In this document: in pieces, positions 54,871 to 64,000 of the stretch
Position numbering within the stretch: the stretch's first letter is position 1
Layout of the letters: each line of letters begins with the position of its first letter
From: Apostichopus japonicus
Lineage: Eukaryota; Echinodermata; Holothuroidea; Aspidochirotida; Stichopodidae
Reading direction: 5' to 3'
Assembly (NCBI RefSeq): GCF_037975245.1
Contig: NC_092578.1
Span: 4,731,501 to 4,795,500 of the forward strand
DNA: 64,000 bases
Program-made: the position numbers and the translations under genes
The notes under the pieces: generated by a model
Told to the model about the DNA's origin: nothing
Seen by the model: the letters and a program-made list of their open reading frames with translations, nothing else
The model's database searches: none

Positions 54871-56236
54871 GGATTTCTATTTGAATTCGAGGCTGTCTAT
54901 AACGTCATTGGACCGGAAATTGCATCGTTTTAATATATTCTGCCATGTTATATTGCACATAACCGTCTACATGTACACTATTCTCAAATACTTCAAATTA
55001 ACAACTTTTTGGCCCACGACCCAATATCTTCCTCGGGGACTGATCCACGATCCACCAGAGCGCCAATAACCATTAAAGCCCAGAATACAGAGTGAAAAGA
55101 CCTCCCACCAGAGCGCCATTCAGTATCAATGCCCAGAATACAGTGAAAAGACGACCTATCAGAGCGCCAAATCACCATCGATGTCCAGAATGCAAAACTG
55201 AAAGTTAGCTTGGACTATTCACGTTATCGATCCCGCCGGTAAGCTCCAAAACCTTGTAGGTAAAGTTTTGAATGTCTTCCCCAAAACAAAACAAAATACC
55301 CGCTACCCACTGATTTTTTTCCTTTTCGATGCCCTATTTTGGATCGCGAGGGGGGGGGGTGGGATTCTATTTTGCATAATGAAGGGTGCTCAGATGCTAA
55401 AGCGGTGCTAAAGTTTGCAACCATATCAATTTATTTTGGGACAGTTGACGCAGTGTTAGCGTCTACTTTTATATGGACCGGTTTTGTTGTCAAAAGGAAT
55501 ACAAATGTTGAAAGAGAGAGAGAGGGGGGGGGGATTTCTAACTTAATTTTGATCTTTGTTTTGTCTGTTCTAGATTCATTGCAATTGTACAGTTATGACA
55601 GCACAGTGACGTCATCATCTGAAACTAAATGAATAGGATTTTAGGTAGGATTTTAAGAGGTTTTCAAAGTCATGTTCCTTCTTGGTACAGTATTTCATGT
55701 GTGCTGAAGGAGGGTGGAGGCGTTATAGGGTCCAGACGTTCGGCTGTTAACCAGTTGTCACTCAATTACAGCATTGACTCATAAAATGAAAATGTAACAG
55801 TCAATCACACCCTTATGAGGAACTTCGTCCCACTCCACCACCCCATGCCCCATTCCCTGACCTCACGTCACCATCACAGTTGTTGAAAGTTATAGAGTAG
55901 GTTTTAGCTGGCTAAGACCCATAAAGCAGCCTACGGTAGTATTTTGATGTTTGTTTGCGGTAGTGTCTATAAAAGGTACACGATTGGTTCTAATTCGATG
56001 TTCGAAGATGATTCGGAGAATACGGTGATTTCGTGCGGCAGGTGCCTGAAATAAATGGGTGAGGGGGGGGGGGTCCCTATTTATAAGATTACAGTTTCTC
56101 ATTGTGTCTTAGCAGAATTTGATCCCAAAAAAGAGTTGTTGTGTCCGTTCCCTTGTATTATGAGGTAGTTACCCTTCCCATCAATGCATGAAGAGAACCC
56201 TGCCATATTACTGCCATTAAGACTATCATTAATCAT
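54871..56236. other. Intergenic DNA; degenerate tandem words
   Basis: Around 55,040-55,200 three copies of an AGAGCGCCA..ATCAATG.CCAGAATACAG.TGAAAAGAC-type unit of about 55 bp can be seen, a short degenerate tandem repeat. A CRE-like TGACGTCATC lies at about 55,606. No gene was recognised. Confidence 0.5.
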
Positions 56237-56254
56237 ATATATATAAATATATAA

Positions 56255-56315
<61 letters not shown>

Positions 56316-56317
56316 AG

Positions 56318-56370
<53 letters not shown>

Positions 56371-56383
56371 GAAAACGTAATGA

Positions 56384-56420
<37 letters not shown>
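56237..56420. repeat. Composite (AT)n arrays with GTAT inserts and cassette-tail remnant
   Basis: Three AT arrays are separated by ATGTATGTATGTAAGTATGT (about 56,305) and by AAATGAAAACGTAATGAGAA (about 56,367-56,386). The second insert matches the reverse complement of the tRNA-like cassette's terminal tail (CTCATTACGATTTTCATTT) apart from one missing base. Confidence 0.85.
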
Positions 56421-56421
<1 letters not shown>

Positions 56422-56750
56422 CCACTCCACTTTGATTTAATGTAATGATTCGTTTTATGACTTGTTACTTCACTGATCATCGAATCTTACCTACTATTGT
56501 TTTATCTGCCCCCCCCCAACTTTTTCCCAGACCTTGAGTTGGCCTTTTTTTAAAATCCGATTCGGTCGGTAATTTTCTTGGTTTTGCCACATCAATACTG
56601 TCAACTCTGAGATTCTATTGTTCTATACATATTCATAATATCATGACACAGGCTATAAAAGAGATGGACCCATTGTGACGATTCTTATTTAAATCCATAA
56701 CGCATTAGTACTAGCATACTACTAGTAGTACCAATGTGATAGTGTCATAT

Positions 56751-59829
<3,079 letters not shown>

Positions 59830-59857
59830 TGACGTCATACATGACCTTTGGTGACCT
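59830..59857. promoter_or_regulatory. CRE followed by a DR4 nuclear-receptor-type repeat
   Basis: TGACGTCA (59,830-59,837) is followed four bases later by TGACCT-TTGG-TGACCT (59,842-59,857). The latter is an exact direct repeat of the AGGTCA half-site (minus strand) with 4-nt spacing. DR4 is the arrangement bound by thyroid-hormone-receptor/LXR-type heterodimers with RXR. No gene start is evident nearby, so an enhancer role would be inference. Confidence 0.35.
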
Positions 59858-61867
59858 CGGTATTCCCATGCCACCTTTTAATCATCTTAAGCTGAGGAAA
59901 ATCCCCATTACTCTGCCATGGAAACACAATGAACGATCATGGAGCAGAAAAAAAAAGACGTAAATTTTTTTCTTCCCTCTTTTCTGGCGGGAGTCGGTTT
60001 GTTTCGCATCCATTCGACCTCGTCAAAAAAACCGCGGCTTTGATTCCAGTATGTTTGAACATACGATTGAGGGGGCGAAAATACCTGGGGATTTGCGATT
60101 AGTTAAATGGCATGGGCGTGTCTGTTTGACTTGTAAGAACTTAAAAGCTGTTGCAGGTGCATTTGCCACAAAAAACGTTTAGCTTCAAAGCGATAAAAAA
60201 ACTGCTTCTGATTTGATTTCAATTCGCCAAGAACAGGACGGCTGTCTCGCCGCACGACGGTGCCATTTTGTGGACGCGCCTCCTACCGAACGCTGTATTC
60301 TCATTCTATACCCGCATAATAGCATGCAGCTGGACTAGTTCAGCGTAGAGACAACTTTGGCAGCTGTTTGCAGAACAGTCCCCAAACCGATTGCTCTCTC
60401 TCTCTCTCCCTTTTTCCTCCCCTATCAACTAAAAAATAAAAAAAATATGAGGGGGGAAATCAGAGACGTAATCTGGCCGTCATGCTCCCAGCAGCGTCGG
60501 CAGCTTCGTCATGATCGTTGCTGGGCACAAACTAGGCGGGACGTGCGCAGGGCCTCAAAACAGACAGTTTTCAATTATCTAGTTAATATTGTAAGCTGTG
60601 AAGCAAACAACGTCGACAGGAGGGGCTTTGTTTGCGTCCAGACGAACAGAACGATTGGGTTAATGTTTTCGGGCGGAGGCCTGGCGAGACCCGGCGTGTG
60701 ACTAGTCGCTTGCGCCTCTCCGCAATGTCCCTTTGTGTTCTCTATATTGCGTCGAGCATTTCACGGAGTAAGGTAAGACGCATGCACCTGCCAAACACCA
60801 AGTTATTATTACTGAAGATTTGTTTTCCATCAAGGAAAAAGAAAAGAACAGAAAAAAAAAGTCTTCAGGTTAATTTGCATTTTTTTTTGCTTCCTTCGCA
60901 AAATTGTCCGCTCGAGTGAATGTTAGACATGCCGTGCTATAATGCTGTCGAAGGTACATCTCTGATGCACCGATGTGCGCTGGTCTCGAAGCTGACGTAT
61001 AGGAACCTCCCCAGCAGCTGTAGGGCAATAAACGTCGTGTTTGATAATATTTCATCTGTTTAAAATGCAACCGGGCATTTATAACTCACCAGTAGTTTTT
61101 TTTTTTTTGCTCCTTCTTTGACTAAAAATTGATTCGAGCAAAGAGTTGTCTTTAATGATTGAAAGAATTTTTTGTTCTCTTTCTTTAACCAAGGCCGAGC
61201 TAACATGCCGACTGTTTAACAAAAACGTCTCGTCACCACCAATAAGATGAGCAGAGTATCCCACGAGGCTAGATAAGGCGGGGGGTGATGCTGGTACCTT
61301 GTTTGATTTGCAAAGCACGATCCTCAGATAGGCTCACGCAGCTGGTAAAGAGATATCATCTTGCAAGAAACGCGTGTCGCTGACACAGACTTGGGGGGAA
61401 AAACGATCGGCAGTGGTAACTAACGGTTCCTTATCTTGCTAAGGTATACACACATACATGGGAGAACAGACACGTTTCGTTACTCTCACAGAACGAGAGA
61501 GGGTCCAAAGTTTCATTTGATTCAGCTGCGAAAGGTTCAAACATTTTGCAGGTGCCTCTAGAAAAGCTCACGGCGTGCCGGCCAACTTTTGTGTCCATCG
61601 CGCCCAAAAATGCCGAACTTTCGTCAACATTCGTCACTCGTGCCGACACGCCCATTTGACCACTTCGGCGAAGGCGTCCATGGGTGTATGGTGAACGTAA
61701 TACACAAAGATGGAAGGAAAGGTCAACTAGCAATGTCCAAATTGCCCCAAAAATGGCAAAAAGCCGAAAACAATATCACAGAAAGCCTTAATTTTCTTAC
61801 AAAATGAATCTACCAATTTGCGTGTATTTGGACGCGTTGCGTCCATTGAATACCGTCGAACGGCACC
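59858..61867. other. GC-balanced, repeat-poor stretch without a recognised gene
   Basis: Less AT-rich than the flanks, few microsatellites, and several CpG-containing patches (about 60,240-60,290; 60,470-60,700; 61,565-61,680). Open frames (60,357-60,701 +; 61,431-61,733 -) have no recognisable domain. It could be conserved regulatory DNA or hold short exons that cannot be judged from one sequence. Confidence 0.35.
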
Positions 61868-61905
61868 CACGTGGTTCGTCGGACACGTGAAGAGGTGAAA
61901 GGTCA
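61868..61905. promoter_or_regulatory. Two CACGTG E-boxes and a DR1-type element
   Basis: CACGTG at 61,868-61,873 and 61,884-61,889 is followed by AGGTGA-A-AGGTCA at 61,893-61,905, one base from a perfect DR1 (HNF4/COUP-TF/RXR-type). CACGTG is the USF/MYC/MITF class of E-box. Three sites in 38 bp suggest a compact regulatory module. A GGACGC-GTT-GCGTCC inverted repeat lies at 61,830-61,844. Confidence 0.35.
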
Positions 61906-63218
61906 CCAACGGTGGGGAAACCTTGACAATGATCAAGCGGAGATGAAAGCACGGATTAATTAAAAATTAGCTAATGTGTTTTCCTGATAATTTAATTAGT
62001 ATTTTGTTCTATCTTTATTTTAATTGAACTCTAACATTTGTTCTCATCCGCCGAGAAACTTGCAAGGAACACGAAACGAGAACCAAATGCACCCTTCACA
62101 CGGGTTACGCGCAGCTACGTGAGGGAATCGAACCACTTGGTTCTGCTTTTGAACAGTACGGACACGTTGACATCTAAAACAAAACAAAACCAGACATCTT
62201 CAAACTGAATACTATTCCAAAAAAAAAATAATCCATGTTGTATGTACTTTTTTTTTTAATCACAAAAGTAACCATTTTATTTTATTAGTATTGCATAAGA
62301 AAGGAGTTTGTCGTGGAGCCAATTAATTACTCCTTGGAGTCCACCTTATCTTAGATCAAGCCGAAGCGCGATAAATTGTTACAACATTCTTAATGACTGA
62401 TGAGTCCAATTGTTAACAACAACAAAATGATTACAGCCTATACGGAACAAAGAAAAACAGAAAAATTTGTTTGCAAGTTTTATGAGCAAACCATTCTTGA
62501 CAATTACAACTTAAACTAGAAATAACTATGAAATGTTTAACCCCTATTTGTTGGTGTTCCAGGGTACGTCGCATCGACAACATGTAACTTAAATCTAACG
62601 TCTCAATGCTTTTATGACGTAGATTTGCTACAATATATTTTGTTCACGAGTAAAATGATTCGAAAAGAATTGCAATAACAATTAAAAAAATAATCATCAT
62701 TTATATAAATTTGCTTTTAGGGTTGACGAAAACCATTTCAAGAATCCATTCTGTCAACAACAACAAAAAACCTCAAATATAAAATATAATAAAAATACAT
62801 AACCTAATCTTTTAACATTACACATAGGATCGTTAACGCGCATTGTATAAGAATGACAAAATACGACCTTATACTTCACAACATCCTCCAAAACAGACAC
62901 AAAAAAACAGGAATAATTCTATATCCAATGACGTAAACCGAATTACCAGCGTATCGGAAAGAGAAATTCAGAAAGTGTCTTCTTTTTTTATATCGATGGT
63001 ATAATTCTTCGCCACTGAAGCTCGGCACCGCATCTAAGCACGCATGCACGTGTTTCAATGGGGTCATTTTCAACATGAATGACCCTACTTTGGTCTCTTG
63101 TAAAAAAAAAAAGCTCTTGTATCAAAATACTCAAACAAATTTACAGTTGATGAAAGAAAAAGATGTAAGAGAAAGGAATAAAAGCTGGGTTTGAAGATTT
63201 TGACACGATCTACAAATA
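61906..63218. other. AT-rich intergenic DNA
   Basis: No gene or repeat structure was recognised. Confidence 0.4.
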
Positions 63219-63320
63219 TTATTATTATTATTATTATTGTTATGATTATTATTGTTGTGATTATTATTATTATTATTATTGTTAATATTAATAACATGAT
63301 TATTATTATTAATAATAATA
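63219..63320. repeat. Interrupted (ATT)n array
   Basis: ATT triplets with GTT, GAT and GTG variants. The Ile- and Asn-rich minus-strand frames over it are artefacts. Confidence 0.9.
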
Positions 63321-63887
63321 TCATGGTTGTATTTCTTGCTATTCATTCATTTTATTTTTAATCAAATTTAAAAACCTTTTATTTTTTGTTGCTAACTTTA
63401 TGTTGATCTTCTTATAAATATATAATATATAATCTGACTATATAGGAATTTCATAATATTCTTTTTCGTCAAAACAAAGGAGGAGGGGGAGGGGGTGAGG
63501 GGGGGGATACGAAACAAAGAAATGTATCAAACATTTTTTTCCAATTGTAAAAGGATAATCAGTCCTGGTTGTTCACATTTGTTCTTTTTGCCAAAGTAAA
63601 CGACTTTCGCCGCCCGCTCCCCTATCCACTGTAGTCTTCTGAGCATGTTTAATGAAGGTCTTTGAATTGGCAAAGCAGCCTATTTTTGAATATGTGATAC
63701 ATCAGCTTTTGCAACGAAAACAAAGCATGTTCCCTAACCTCCTTGATTGTTTCTCTCTCTCTCTGTTTCCCTTTGTCTTGGGGTTTTCCTTCCTTGTTTA
63801 GTCGTTGTCAAATTTAGATACACCTGCCTAATATGAAAACATTTCACTCACAATCATTTCAACCCTTGTGAATTTCACCCCGCTTTC

Positions 63888-64000
63888 CATAATATATATA
63901 ATATATATATATATATGTTGAGACTAGTGGAACACTAGTAGTTGTTACTCAGCGTTTCACGCGTTGAGCGATCATCAGACAACTCTGCATATATATATAT
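63888..64000. repeat. (AT)n arrays flanking a short unique insert at the window edge
   Basis: AT repeat (about 63,891-63,917), then about 70 bp (TTGAGACTAGTGGAACACTA through CGATCATCAGACAACTCTGC), then AT repeat again, cut by the window end. The insert has an AT-bracketed layout like the tRNA-like cassettes but shares no sequence with them. Confidence 0.7.

Noticed and set aside
60357-60919. Overlapping + strand frames of 95-114 codons
   Set aside because: Balanced base composition explains their length; no domain, splice or start context was found.

Overview
This is AT-rich animal nuclear DNA. One protein-coding gene can be read with confidence: a two-exon PTF1A-type bHLH transcription factor at 31,898-34,454 on the + strand. 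One nuclear tRNA gene is also clear, an intron-containing tRNA-Leu(CAA) at 25,627-25,742. The animal-type intron, the vertebrate-like Ptf1a with both C-terminal tryptophan motifs, the abundance of (AT)n arrays and poly(G) runs, and the frequent AGGCCTA-type words suggest a marine invertebrate, probably a deuterostome such as an echinoderm. That placement is inference; the sequence alone does not fix it.

Layout. 0-1.6 kb: a probable promoter and first coding exon of an unidentified minus-strand gene that runs off the left edge, and a weaker open exon candidate on the + strand. 2-9.1 kb: two short non-autonomous hAT-type elements with perfect 8-bp target duplications, a 30-bp palindrome, and otherwise AT-rich intergenic DNA. 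9.1-25.6 kb: accessory DNA with dispersed repeat families, a 70-unit ATC array, tetranucleotide arrays, a tRNA-derived SINE, a minisatellite and a tandem duplication across an (AT)n array. 25.6-31.3 kb: the tRNA gene, a CRE/NRF1 pair with a short ORF beside it, and Ptf1a upstream sequence. 31.3-36.7 kb: Ptf1a and its AT-rich 3' flank. 36.7-52.5 kb: mostly unannotatable DNA, a third hAT-type element with a perfect 8-bp target duplication, a tandemly doubled repeat, and two members of the repeat family also found at 12.3 kb. 52.5-57.1 kb: a 620-bp tetranucleotide array of nested structure, then a cluster of tRNA-like cassettes bounded by (AT)n arrays, two of them in a 640-bp inverted repeat. 57-64 kb: AT-rich DNA with a more GC-balanced stretch (about 59.7-62.1 kb) holding compact candidate regulatory sites and no convincing gene.

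The most unusual structure is the tRNA-like cassette family. The copy at 54,224-54,296 (-) can be laid out as a 73-nt cloverleaf with consensus A and B boxes, followed by a T6 Pol III terminator and then about 40 bp of conserved DNA before (AT)n. Two other loci hold only its 3' half, squeezed between (AT)n arrays. Sequence beyond the terminator is conserved between copies, which is hard to explain by ordinary SINE retroposition of a terminated transcript.

No rRNA, CRISPR, reverse transcriptase or transposase gene was found. Most long open frames here are translations of microsatellites. Splice sites and repeat boundaries were set by eye.
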